Shown here piece after piece: positions 36,801-42,472 of a DNA stretch of 64,000 bases. Positions within the stretch are counted from its first letter, which is position 1; each line of letters begins with the position of its first letter. Source of the stretch: Arenicola marina (taxonomy: Eukaryota > Annelida > Polychaeta > Arenicolidae); the NCBI GenBank assembly GCA_964019135.1, contig OZ025249.1, forward strand, positions 4,712,001-4,776,000. Reading direction: 5' to 3'. The notes beneath the pieces are model-generated. The model was not told the origin of the DNA, searched no databases, and saw nothing but the letters and a program-made list of their open reading frames with translations. The position numbers and the translations under genes were made by a program.

Positions 36801-39800
36801 CATCAGGATCCCCAGATCACCCATACAGACTTCAGGAACCCACATCACACATATAGACATCAGGATCTTCACATCACCCATACAGACATCAGGATCCCCA
36901 CATCACCCACCCAGATTTCAGGATCCCACATCACACATACAGACATCAGGATCCCCACATCACCCATACAGACATCAGGATCCCCACATCACCCATACAG
37001 ACATCAGGATCCCCACATCACCCATACAGACATCAGGATCCCACATCACCAATACAGACATCAGGATCCCCAGATCACCCATACAGACTACAGGATCCCA
37101 CATCACACATACAGACATCAGGATCGCCATATCACCCGTACAGACATCAGCATCCCCACATCACCCATACAGACATGAGGATCCCCACATCAACCATACA
37201 GACATCAGGATCCCCACATCACACATACAGACATCAGGATCCCCACATCACCCATACATACAACAGGATCTGCACAGTTTTCAAGGCTATACGTGGGACA
37301 AGGGAAGAAAATCAGGGGGAGCTTTGAATCATATCTGAATCCTGTATCACAAGACCCGATATATATGAGAGTAGGATCTCATAGAATCGACCGGCTGGTT
37401 CCCTAATTAGAAACAAAAACATCCAACATAATTTAAATTGTAGAAATGACTGCCGAGTATGCCAAAACGGGCGCGGGGTCACAACTCATCCATTTTGCTA
37501 TGAGTGCCCTTCCACATTACGACAGCCTTTTTATGTTCATTTCATACTGTCCCTTTGGAATATGCGATCAAAACACAATCACGTTCAAATTATACTGGCC
37601 CTGAACTGGAGCAAAACTTGCATTACGCGCATCTGAATCTACGTCCCTACGTCCGCCATGTGGATTGTGGCTAAAGACAGCCAGTCTAAGCTTCTAATTG
37701 CATTATTCTTACACGTTCTTCACAACTTCTACATTGTGGTTGTTATGAATATATGTGTGGCTTGTAGAAGTTCATAGCTGTCACAATGCAAAACAATATC
37801 AACGTAATCATCTCAAAGCTGCTTGGCTAAAATGCTCGACGCTGATTGGTTGACAATTCAAAATCGTGAAGCTGATTGAAACTTTAGAACATGTTGAGCT
37901 AAGTTTGCAATGCGTGGAAAACCGGCCCACCAATTGCACAGTTGGTCGAAAAGTTAATTTATTGCAATGAACTTTACAACATATTGCATCATGCGATGGA
38001 GCCTCTCTAGCTGAATTGGTCAACGGGCTGAGCTGCAGAACTGAGCTGCTGAAGCTGCTGAAACCCACGGATGCATGCACGTGGCGGACGGCGAAGGATG
38101 CCTAGATAGTTCTGGACTAGGACTAGGATTTCACTGTTCAAATTATCATGATCACGTTATATCGGGACTCGCATTGGAGGTACGGGTGGATTCTGGAGGC
38201 GAGGCTGGAGGCTTAGGGGTGTGTTGTGTGTATATATACGTCTGGTGAATAAATGCTTCATTAATTTAAATCACATATACATCTTCGTGTAGTTCTTGCC
38301 TCTGTTCCCCGGGCTATAGCAGGCAGTAGTGTGTAGTCGAATGAACGTTATCATTTACCGAGCCCCGTACTCTATATAGATCCAGCCTAATTATAAGCAA
38401 CCAAGCAACTCGCTGTTAAAATCACCTTCCATTACTGCCGCGGGAGCAGGACAACTCCTCCCCAGAAAATTCCCCCCCGGTCAGTTCCCCCCCAGATAAT
38501 TCCCCCCCGGACAACTCCCCCCCGACAATTCCACCACGGACAATTCCCCCCTAGGACAATTCCCCCCGGGACAACTCCCACCCGGACAATTCCCCCCCGG
38601 ACAACTCCCCCCTCCCGGACAATTCCCCCCCGGAAAATTCCCCCCCGGTCAGTCCCCCCCCCCCCCAGATAATTCCCCTCCGGACAACTCCCCCCAGACA
38701 ATTCCCCCTAGGACAATTCCCCCCAGGACAACTTCCCCCTGGACAACTCTCCCCATACAATTCACCCCCGGACAATTCTTCCCCGGACAATTCCCCCCTA
38801 GGACATTTCCCCCAGACCCCCCCCCCCCCCACCCCCGAGACAATATCTCGGACACTGTCACCCACATCATCCCAAACGGAGACGCCTCCCCTCCTTCCGC
38901 CAATCCCCACGGGTCAAACCCCAACTCAGTACCACAAACACTGTATGTCGTGCGTGTGAAGGAGCTTGGCGCTGTCTGTTCTATAACACCCGTTAGGTTG
39001 CATTGTGGATGTGCAGGTTTCATATTATATTTCCATGTACACTGAGAAGTTCTGTCTCAACAAGCTTACAATAAGCCCTGGGCCTTCTGTAACATTAGAA
39101 CTTGGAACTACATCAATCGCGCAGACGTATTAGAGAGACCCTGCGGCTATGAAGGGCTGGGGCGGGGGGTGTACGCCTATGTTATCGCGATCACACAAAC
39201 CCTCCTATAGGTCCGATTCGCGGGGAAAATTAGTTTGTCGGGGTTTTTTCAGGCTCCCAGAGATTTCGAGTATCAATACCGAAAAAGTTGTGATTCAAAG
39301 CCGACGTGCGAGTTAATATCAAATATATCTGAATAATTCATACTCCTGTACGTGCCGGTATGGGTATTTTGGTACTTAGGCCTGTCTGGTGGGGAAGGAC
39401 GTCGGGGGTTTCCAGGGTCGAGCAGTCCTGGATTGTCTGGGGTGGGCATGGTCCAGGGGTGGCGTGGGTGGGGGGGGGTTGTCTTGCTCCTGTTGTCAGG
39501 AGAGAAAAGATTTGCCGGGGAGCAGGACACCCCCCCCCCCAGACAATACCACCCCCCCCCCCACACCTAGGACAATTCTTCCCCGCTCGTTCACCCCGAC
39601 ACCCCCCTCCTCCCTTCGGACAATTGCTTGCCCCCCGACAATTCCCCCACAGGAAAATTAGGACTGCTTACTCGCATGTCGGTTTTAAGTGGTCATAACT
39701 TGCTTGGTATTGATACTCGAGACCTCCGAGCGCCTGTAAAAACGGACAAAATGAAATTCGCACGCGAATCTGTCCTTGCTAAGACCAATTATGGTGTATA

Positions 39801-41363
39801 ATATACACCATCCTTGCTAAAACGCATTGTGTTTGGCGCATGCACCCCCCCCCCCCCCACAACGCCCCACACCACAATGGGCAGTGGACGTCACAGCAGG
39901 CGCGTGCTCCTTTATGCTAGAGGCCTTGGGGGGCACTACCTTTATGATGGTGCGGGTGTGCCGCCCATACGATAGTGGTCATATGAGAACCAGAGAATAT
40001 AAAATACGCCATTTTGTTGTCATCGCGAGAGAAATGTTTGGTTAAGAAGGCATCCAACTAGACACCGGCATTCTTTTCTTTTTTTGACGATAGAGATAAT
40101 GGGTAAATACGACATCGAGGGAAAATGCAGGTTTCTGCTCCGGGGAAAGAAGAAAAGGGAAAAAAGGTGTTATTTGTGTGATACGTATTTGTTTACCTAG
40201 CTATACATAGTGCCCCGAACCCCCCCCCCCCCTCCCCCCCGCCTCGGCAGTCACTTAGTCGTCCAGACGAAAGTAACTTTCGTTGACCAAATGCACTTTA
40301 GGTACTTTTGTAAGTAAATGTGTTACATAGAATACAGTTTGGTTTGGACGGAAGTAAATTTGGTTCACCATATGACTTTTTGTCACAACGTGGGCAGAAG
40401 CCTATAATTTTTTTATATGGGTGTTACCTCACTCATGGCTGCGCACATCGCGTGCCAAGGTGGAAGGAAATACATATTTGCTCATGCACCACTCGCACCC
40501 CATTGGCGGGGAAGGGGGGGGGGCACTAGATGTATTTAGGTATATACATATGTGTCGCCCAAATGACCCCTTTTTTCGCCATTTTTCTCTCAATCCCCGG
40601 AGCAGAAATCTGGAATTACTCTCGATGTGCCCATCTGAGACTGAAGTATTTTTTTTAATTGCAGCTATTGACTATATATTCCAGTTCATGTCGAAAGTGT
40701 TCAAATAATTAACCACCATAAACTTTGCCATGACTGCCAGTGTCTATCCCTCCCGGATGTCCTCCCGAAGTATTCCTACGTGTTGGAAGGAGAAGGGGGG
40801 GGGGGGGCTTGTCCGTTTGTGGGTGTATGTTTCCAGGGGGTGGTTATCGTCCAGGGGGGTATTGTCCGGGGGCAACTTGCCGGGGGGGACTGACCCAAGG
40901 GGAACATTTTCCAGGTGGGGGATTGTAGTGGGGGGGGGGAGGTTGTCCGGGGGGGAATTGTCCGGGGGGAATTGTCTGGGGGGAAGTTGTCTCGTAGGGG
41001 GGAGTTGTCCGGAGGGAAGTCGTCCTAGGGGGGAATTGTCCGGGGGGGAATTGTCCGGGGGGGGAGTTGTCCGGGGGGGACTTGTCCTAGGGGGGAATTG
41101 TCCGGGGGGGAATTGTCGGGGGGGAGTTGACCGGGGGGGAATTTTCCGGGGGTGAGTTGTCCTAGAACCTGCTGCCGCCTACAAGACCGACTAAAGCGAA
41201 CCTGGAAGGCTGTCCGTGGGTCCGTTGTTTCACGCCCCGCGGCATCAGACACTTATTATTTTCTATTAAATCACGACTCACCTCCATTTCCTAGCCGGGT
41301 GTCCACTGTGGTGAGCACCAGGAACAGGGCTGCCAGGGAGGGGAGAACAATTCGAAACTTCAT
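9080..41363 (-). CDS. gp130/LIFR-like class I cytokine receptor, whole gene (20 exons, exon 2 provisional)
   Basis: Span of a spliced gene for a predicted type I membrane receptor of about 1,240 residues, read from the signal-peptide ATG at 41363 to the TGA at 9080-9082. Domain order: signal peptide, half cytokine-receptor-like domain, Ig, D1 and D2 of a cytokine-binding module, five fibronectin III domains, membrane helix, cytoplasmic tail. From exon 3 to exon 20 every donor/acceptor pair agrees in phase (1 at domain edges; 0 or 2 inside domains; 1, 2, 0, 0 from the membrane exon onward). Family knowledge: such receptors bind helical cytokines and signal through JAK and STAT proteins at the plasma membrane. 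The Ig plus binding module plus membrane-proximal FN3 layout is that of gp130 and LIFR, which have three membrane-proximal FN3 domains rather than five. The ligand is unknown. The link from exon 1 through exon 2 to exon 3 is not settled, and a further exon may be missing there or between exons 18 and 19. Confidence 0.85.
10328..10390 (-). CDS. Receptor exon 19: tail exon with YQNM motif
   Basis: A 63-base exon, phase 0 at both ends: DNRVARDEDHDPYQNMNDVW plus Lys. PYQNM is a predicted phosphotyrosine site that fits both Y-x-x-M (PI3-kinase p85) and Y-x-N-x (Grb2). Acceptor AATCTTTTGCAG and donor GGAAG|GTCAGT. Being an exact multiple of three it could be skipped without a frameshift. Confidence 0.72.
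10461..10499 (+). repeat. Short SINE 3'-end fragment
   Basis: AAAAGTGGTTAAAGCGTCCT and GAATATACAGCCAACCA match the 3' end of the SINE family seen complete at 2656, 46843 and 53897. Confidence 0.6.
10516..10745. repeat. 16-bp tandem repeat
   Basis: About 14 copies of CTCACGGATCTTTGAT with variants, in the intron upstream of exon 19. It abuts the MITE copy that begins near 10750. Confidence 0.95.
10750..11192. mobile_element. MITE-like element, right-half copy
   Basis: Matches 19207-19638 through shared stretches such as GTGTGACGTCATAATGCCTC, ATATGTCGTCTATCCGTT and TTGCGCAGGTAGTCTGGTTC, ending TTGCCCTATTC. The left terminal repeat is missing and a 16-bp array stands in its place. Confidence 0.8.
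11193..12295. other. Intronic spacer between exons 18 and 19
   Basis: Starts in a sequence that looks repeat-derived (CGCGTGAAATCTAATGGAAG, TTTCAGTAATAAAATGACCG) and continues AT-rich, with a poly-C run near 11780. No exon-like stretch with both splice signs was found. Confidence 0.4.
12296..12368 (-). other. tRNA-like remnant
   Basis: On the minus strand GCCGCGTAGCTCAGTCGGTA gives a normal D-arm, followed by TTTTCCTTTTGATAG and GGGTTCGTGCTTCC. The anticodon stem and acceptor stem do not pair well, so this is probably a SINE head or pseudo-tRNA rather than a working gene. Confidence 0.4.
12525..13200. mobile_element. Long foldback (hairpin) element
   Basis: Two arms of about 250-300 bases are imperfect reverse complements: for example GAAGGGTCAAGCAATACACA on the left against TGTGTATGGCATGACCCTT on the right, and CATCCGCATGGCGGCGCC against GGCGCCGCCATGCGGAAG next to a loop near 12870. 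A small extra hairpin (CTTGACCCTTCTG and its complement) sits at the left tip. It lies in the intron between exons 18 and 19. Confidence 0.85.
13640..13812. repeat. 35-bp tandem repeat, about five copies
   Basis: Unit CCAAAGACATGGAAGACAAT AAATAAGTCATTATT, AT-rich, in the intron between exons 18 and 19. Confidence 0.9.
13840..14405. repeat. 22-bp tandem repeat
   Basis: About 25 variable copies of GGGAACAGATTGGGACACTA CT. The three overlapping open frames through it come from the repeat. Confidence 0.9.
15095..15136. repeat. G-rich tract
   Basis: Long run of G with few interruptions, 45 bases from the donor of exon 18 on its downstream (intron) side. Four or more G-runs make a quadruplex on the plus strand possible. 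Confidence 0.8.
15180..15246 (-). CDS. Receptor exon 18: juxtamembrane tail with box1-like motif
   Basis: A 67-base exon in phase 2 (its first base completes the Val codon of exon 17) ending in phase 0. Reads FCLRRAYQKATTHIDIEPPADL. The LRR basic cluster marks the cytoplasmic face. The hydrophobic-acidic stretch with paired prolines (IDIEPPADL) is where JAK-binding box1 is expected; it is a loose match to the family pattern. Acceptor ATTTTCCACAG; donor GACCTT|GTGAGT. Confidence 0.8.
15290..16395. repeat. 21-bp minisatellite between tail exon 18 and membrane exon 17
   Basis: About 50 copies of GGGTGTCATCTCACTACAGCT with point variants (C/T and A/G changes, some single-base indels). It fills most of the intron between exons 17 and 18. 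The long open frames on both strands come from the 21-base period and are not genes. On the plus strand each unit ends in an acceptor-like TCTCACTACAG, but that is opposite to the gene. Confidence 0.95.
16518..16584 (-). CDS. Receptor exon 17: transmembrane helix
   Basis: A 67-base exon starting in phase 1 and ending in phase 2. After the joined Asp it reads NLKYLYIVVGVVVGVAAVCL, an uninterrupted run of about 17-18 hydrophobic residues, then LV. Acceptor TCTCATTTTGCAG and donor CTTGT|GTAAGT are both strong. It sits at the expected place, straight after the last FN3 domain, and is followed by a basic stretch in exon 18, as the stop-transfer rule predicts. Confidence 0.9.
16805..17110. repeat. 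Degenerate repeat of about 60 bases
   Basis: Recurring CACCTCA..GGGA, GGACAGATCAATTT or GGACCATTTAATTCC, then AGGGG, about five times, between the membrane exon and exon 16. Confidence 0.6.
17701..18027 (-). CDS. Receptor exon 16: membrane-proximal FN3 domain in one exon
   Basis: A 327-base exon coding a whole FN3-like domain: KSECNVSWVPPTPPNGPI, VGYQIREVW, VAMDCSIVTSGELNFTVAGL and a last strand APWSDVTKLERQCPA. Unlike the other FN3 domains it is not split by an intron. PWSDV just before the last strand looks like half of a WSXWS box. Acceptor CTCTTTGTAG, phase 1; donor TGCCG|GTAGAG, phase 1, joining the membrane exon as Asp. Confidence 0.9.
18329..18500 (-). CDS. Receptor exon 15: sixth FN3 domain, second half
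   Basis: SVGEPLTTWSAEVAAS, then GLPGDVNYTVTVVATNGAGG, then PPVYAVTTVR. The L-P-x-x-x-N-Y-T-V-x-V tyrosine corner and N-G-A-G-G turn are typical FN3. Acceptor TCTCTTTCAG, phase 0; donor CAGAG|GTCAGT, phase 1. The exon is clearly more GC-rich than the surrounding intron. Confidence 0.9.
18677..19638. mobile_element. MITE-like element, second copy with long terminal inverted repeats
   Basis: Left end ATAGGACTATACAATTCTCG through TTTTGGGGACAAACAAACAC; right end GTTTGTTTGTCCCCAAAATG through TATAGCCCTAT, forming inverted repeats of roughly 65-70 bases. It lies in the intron between exons 14 and 15 and shares its right 430 bases with 10750-11192. Confidence 0.8.
20131..20252 (-). CDS. Receptor exon 14: sixth FN3 domain, first half
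   Basis: PDLPPQDVHVTIVTSDEI, then EVAWQPTPVPNGVVTSYTV. A textbook FN3 start with P-P-x-x-V, the V-x-W-x-P core and the P-N-G turn. Acceptor CTCGCTGTACAG, phase 1; donor CTAGG|GTGCGT, phase 0. Confidence 0.88.
21151..21303 (-). CDS. Receptor exon 13: fifth FN3 domain, second half
   Basis: FTLEAELGDNVTRYHFDDL, then EPYSEYHVGVEPVAIAGAG, then RSRTTEESS. Contains the L-x-P-x-x-x-Y-x-V tyrosine corner and the A-G-x-G-x turn of FN3. Acceptor TGTGCCCGTAG, phase 1; donor TCCA|GTGAGT, phase 1. Confidence 0.88.
21523..21669 (-). CDS. Receptor exon 12: fifth FN3 domain, first half
   Basis: PGKVEFGFEEAQPERG, then LVITWDPVVCDPAVNTGKV, then TNYNVYIKARNET. The ITWDP core and TNYNVYIKAR strand are classic FN3. 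Acceptor TTTCACTCACACAG, phase 1; donor ACAG|GTGACT, phase 1. The acceptor and the first exon bases (TCCCGGGT) are the unit of the 52-bp array immediately upstream in the gene. Confidence 0.85.
21669..22437 (-). repeat. 52-bp minisatellite made of the exon 12 splice acceptor (about 15 copies)
   Basis: Each unit in gene direction contains CTGGTAGCTGATGCCCTG, then CTCTGGTTTCACTCACACAG and TCCCGGGTGA or a variant. This is the exon 12 acceptor with its pyrimidine-rich tract and first eight exon bases. The proximal copy is the real site at 21669/21670. The array makes up most of the 912-base intron between exons 11 and 12. Confidence 0.95.
22582..22735 (-). CDS. Receptor exon 11: fourth FN3 domain, second half
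   Basis: SPMETFTIDGDETSYVLE, then TANRQAHYSMALNTRTASSG, then MPTAWLCLYYHSK. The tyrosine-corner region (QAHYSMAL) identifies the E to F strands of FN3. Acceptor CTGTCCACAG, phase 0; donor AAAC|GTAAGA, phase 1. Confidence 0.8.
22945..23150. repeat. 42-bp tandem repeat, five copies
   Basis: Unit ATGCCTGAACACACTTCATT followed by GCGCCAGGTTTATGGCGACA, in the intron between exons 10 and 11. The open frames across it are a by-product of a period divisible by three. It shows no match to a neighbouring exon edge. Confidence 0.95.
23391..23542 (-). CDS. Receptor exon 10: fourth FN3 domain, first half
   Basis: PPTPENITEAVVEDHPG, then MSKITFTLDPTEGLEVANY, then TLFVCDKDYNYVCQ. FN3 A to C' strands; the usual core tryptophan is replaced by leucine (FTLDP). 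Acceptor TGTTGTTTCAG, phase 1; donor TGTCAG|GTCAGT, phase 0. Confidence 0.85.
24590..24827 (-). CDS. Receptor exon 9: third FN3 domain, second half
   Basis: Starts DIPAKLHNGELVAFCVTW, giving the W-x-x-x-P...NG loop and C strand expected after exon 8, then DDWSTCKNVSVDAYFCDL and RWWEVAVQGVTRVGRGP, closing with IPPQDV. Two cysteines may pair within the domain. Acceptor TTGCCCGACAG, phase 0; donor GTCA|GTAAGT, phase 1. An upstream AG at the CTCACAG near 24867 would lengthen the loop by 13 residues in the same frame and cannot be excluded. Confidence 0.8.
25122..25195 (-). CDS. Receptor exon 8: third FN3 domain, first half
   Basis: A short exon of 74 bases, APAEGPPMSTGSFKAHKELLQVFWG. Proline-rich opening and the L-x-V-x-W core of an FN3 B strand. 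Acceptor GCGACTTCCAG, phase 1; donor GGGG|GTAAGA, phase 0. Confidence 0.75.
25420..25564 (-). CDS. Receptor exon 7: cytokine-binding module D2, second half
   Basis: Reads SIAVGPLFAYTLTGL, then RPGTRYDLKLSCQPTEGG, then YMSDAVATEVATDEA. The YTLTGLRPGTRYDLKLSC strand matches the E to F strands of D2. Where the WSXWS box is expected, right after the glycines, the sequence is YMSDA, so the box is degenerate. Acceptor TAATTTCCAG, phase 0, pairs with exon 6; donor GCAG|GTACGA, phase 1. Confidence 0.88.
26000..26970 (-). repeat. 90-bp minisatellite made of the exon 6 splice donor (10 extra copies)
   Basis: Units repeat every 90 bases (89 next to the exon). In gene direction each carries CCCAGTGGGGCGACGGCAAC, then A(G/C)G|GTCAGT, matching the end of exon 6 and its donor. 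Nine of the ten extra copies keep GTCAGT; the one near 26336 reads GTCATT. Copies mostly alternate between CAGG|GTCAGT and CACG|GTCAGT. Because 90 is a multiple of three and no stop occurs, the exon 6 frame stays open to 25987, as does an opposite-strand frame. Confidence 0.95.
26971..27122 (-). CDS. Receptor exon 6: proline-rich linker and cytokine-binding module D2, first half
   Basis: Begins VKPRPPQTFLVTP, the proline-rich D1-D2 hinge found in class I cytokine receptors, and continues ESLEANWTHP and LAVNYVLNYTSQWGDENR, the A to C strands of an FN3 domain. Acceptor GCGCTTCCAG, phase 1; donor ACAGG|GTCAGT, phase 0. The donor and about 40 exon bases are the template of the 90-bp tandem array that follows, and the frame stays open through that array to 25987. 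Confidence 0.88.
27809..27981 (-). CDS. Receptor exon 5: cytokine-binding module D1, second half
   Basis: Starts one base into a codon (phase 2), matching exon 4. Reads NVTFKEGTCTLQQGCSC, then PYALNITGYSRFGSSYSV, then YTNASI. The paired cysteines followed by a Y-x-L-N-I-T strand and a G-S turn are what is expected for the second half of D1. Acceptor CGTTTTCCTCAG; donor TATAG|GTACTC in phase 1. Confidence 0.85.
28470..28910. repeat. Three diverged tandem copies of about 150 bases
   Basis: Each copy contains GGCCATTTTTCA, then GATGCATAGAA (or ATACATAGAA), CTTAATTTC and GAAGACTGA. In the intron between exons 4 and 5. No known family recognised. Confidence 0.75.
29770..30906 (+). pseudogene. LINE ORF2 fragment inside the composite element
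   Basis: Decayed reverse transcriptase end. KWGLTVNIAKTKVVVF matches the equivalent KWGMAINMSKTKVMVF of the LINE at 42.5 kb. Then follow CYKYLGIVFSAFLNW, SLYGSEIWGY and a C-terminal domain with CPGWEMRDTTVLEDEYHFLL and VCPLY (a C...H...C pattern). Stops and frame changes break it. Confidence 0.8.
31236..31450 (+). mobile_element. tRNA-derived SINE-like insert
   Basis: GCGCAATGGTTAGCGGGCGT and GGGGTTCAAGCCCCGAC form boxes A and B of a Pol III promoter, but the acceptor stem does not pair. A body follows with CACCGATGCCAATGGTGATT and CTTTCGGGTAATACGCAGTG. It differs from the family at 2656. Confidence 0.6.
32870..32999 (-). CDS. Receptor exon 4: cytokine-binding module D1, first half
   Basis: Codes LPRALTAADVTC, then NMTCEWCEAFEAG, then YTLEWTLQY. 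The spacing C-x10-C-E-W is the class I cytokine receptor signature of the N-terminal half module. An additional cysteine follows the tryptophan (CEWC). Acceptor TGTTCCCTTGCAG, phase 1; donor ATACAG|GTGAGC, phase 2. The acceptor together with the first ten exon bases (ACTTGCCGCG) is the unit of the 38-bp tandem array that fills the intron upstream. Confidence 0.9.
33000..33991 (-). repeat. 38-bp minisatellite made of the exon 4 splice acceptor (about 26 copies)
   Basis: Read in gene direction each unit is CTTGCCGCG, TGAACATTCTGTCAA, TGTTCCCTTGCAG, A, that is, the polypyrimidine tract, AG and first exon bases of exon 4. The last copy is the real splice site at 32999/33000. The array occupies nearly the whole intron between exons 3 and 4 (about 1,033 bases). 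The period of 38 is not a multiple of three. Confidence 0.95.
34033..34320 (-). CDS. Receptor exon 3: immunoglobulin domain
   Basis: A 288-base exon with acceptor CTTGTTTTCAG and donor GGAA|GTTAGT, phase 1 at both ends, coding one complete Ig-like domain of about 95 residues. Visible marks: LEPPDQVLLEGDTLRLNC around the first core cysteine, LTVPNV and then DLDGYFFC around the second, and an ending SVYVG. N-glycosylation sequons occur at NCT, NAS, NVT and NDS. An Ig domain directly before a cytokine-binding module is the gp130 and LIFR arrangement. Confidence 0.85.
35200..37335. repeat. 29-bp minisatellite with a higher-order duplication
   Basis: Roughly 70 copies of CCCACATCACCCATACAGAC ATCAGGATC. 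Two blocks end alike: after ACATACAACAGGATCTGCAC comes a unique 60-base tail (AAGGGAAGAAAATCAGGGGG) at 36311-36395 and again at 37250-37335, so about 940 bases were copied as a block. It fills much of the intron between exons 2 and 3. Its long plus-strand open frames are repeat artefacts. Confidence 0.95.
38440..38832 (-). repeat. 17-bp G-rich minisatellite, minus orientation
   Basis: In gene direction, copies of GGGGGGAATTGTCCG and GGGGGAGTTGTCC, directly downstream of provisional exon 2, whose last bases (GATATTGTCTCGGGGGTGGG) resemble the unit. Confidence 0.9.
38833..39041 (-). CDS. Receptor exon 2 (provisional): cytokine-receptor D1-like half domain
   Basis: Open stretch starting CTWKYN, with two later cysteines (PQCNLTG, YSVCGTE) and ending GMMWVTVSEIL. 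The C-x-W, the paired cysteines and the hydrophobic last strand recall the first fibronectin domain of cytokine-binding modules, as in LIFR. The start is uncertain: a phase 0 acceptor ends at 39042 (CTTCTCAG), but exon 1 ends in phase 1. An alternative AG at 39065 would fit phase 1 but is weak. The end is also uncertain: the only late donor (CGGGG|GTGGGG) is phase 2, while exon 3 needs phase 1. At least one neighbouring exon may be missing from this reading. Confidence 0.45.
39520..39660. repeat. Short C-rich stretch with copies of the same 17-bp unit
   Basis: Includes AGGACAATTCTTCCCC, GGACAATTGCTTGCCCCCC and GACAATTCCCCC, matching the array at 38440-38832 in the same orientation, with poly-C runs before it. 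Confidence 0.75.
40830..41163 (+). repeat. 17-bp G-rich minisatellite, plus orientation
   Basis: About 18 copies of GGGGGGAATTGTCCG on the plus strand, the mirror orientation of the array at 38440-38832. It ends about 120 bases from the donor of exon 1, so both arrays lie in or next to the first intron. Confidence 0.9.
41282..41363 (-). CDS. Receptor exon 1: start codon and signal peptide
   Basis: ATG at 41363 opens MKFRIVLPSLAALFLVLTT, a short basic start followed by a hydrophobic core typical of a cleaved signal peptide; then VDTRLGNG. The exon ends at a strong donor (GGAG|GTGAGT) in phase 1. No other ATG in frame gives a better leader. A possible 3' splice site (ATGGCTTCAG) lies about 65 bases upstream, so the 5' UTR may be split. 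The decayed LINE ends about 280 bases upstream, so the promoter is not obvious here. Confidence 0.8.
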
Positions 41364-42472
41364 GTCCACCAGGGAGTATTTCTTGGCCTCTCGCGTCCGT
41401 GTCCGGAAGGCACAGGCTGCTAGCGCATGTCTGAAGCCATCATATCAGAGTAGGACCCCTACATACTCTCTTCTTGGAGTCCGATATCCGGCTCCAGGCT
41501 ATTTGATGGGTGTCTGAACGCTCTGTAATAGGGAGTAATGCGCAAAATAAATAATATTATATTACTAATTATTCACATTACACAACCAACACCATAGGTC
41601 GGAAAGCTATGATTGATAGTCCCAATTTCGGACTGATATCCAGGTCCCAGGATGTCTTTATTAATACAGTTTATTCCGTACTTTGGCTGGCCTCCAGCCC
41701 TGGTACAATTAATTAATACCGAAAAAAAATAATACACAGACTTCCTGGCAATACGGACAGTCTCTCCTCTAAGGGCATGTTTAAATGTCTACCTTTTTCT
41801 ATCATAAGGTCATGGTTACCACATCTGAATCTAATATAAGCCTTTCGTAGTCGTTCGCTCTTAATTACTGTTAAATATCGTTCCTGGTTTAATAAGGTCT
41901 TATACAAGCAATATTCTTTCGATAATTAGCCATTTTCACATACGTCCGTATACCATATTTGTGAGTGGATATCCTGCATTCGTTGTGACACTTCCTCAAT
42001 AAAAAACCTCGCGTTACCTACTTCTTGACTAAGCCATGCAACACCAAATCCATGCTTAAATAACCAATTCTTTACTTGTTTACTTTATGTGTTTACCAAT
42101 CTATCTTCTGACATCTGTAACAGTTTAACCCAGTATTTGATTACTTTTAATTCGTTATTATACTGAATCGGTAGACGGCATAATTCATCGTGCACAGTTA
42201 GATTCGACGTGGATATGCCAACTCCCAGAATGTATTTACAAAACTTAAAGTGAACAATCTCAACGTCCTCTATACAGCTAAGTCCCCATATTTCTGCGCC
42301 ATACAATAAAATAGGAAGCACCATGGAATCCAACAGCTTTAACAATAGACAAGAATCCAGACCTCCTGTTTGTATATCAATACGTCGTATTACCGCCTGA
42401 TGTGCTTGATCTGCCCTATGCTTCTGTGTGGCTGTCCATATCATCTTGGGGGTGAAATGCATTCATAAGTAA

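Noticed and set aside
35170-37178. Plus-strand open frames of 264-493 codons
   Set aside because: They run through a 29-base minisatellite, several frames are open at once, and the peptide is a plain echo of the DNA repeat. No start context, splice signs or domains.
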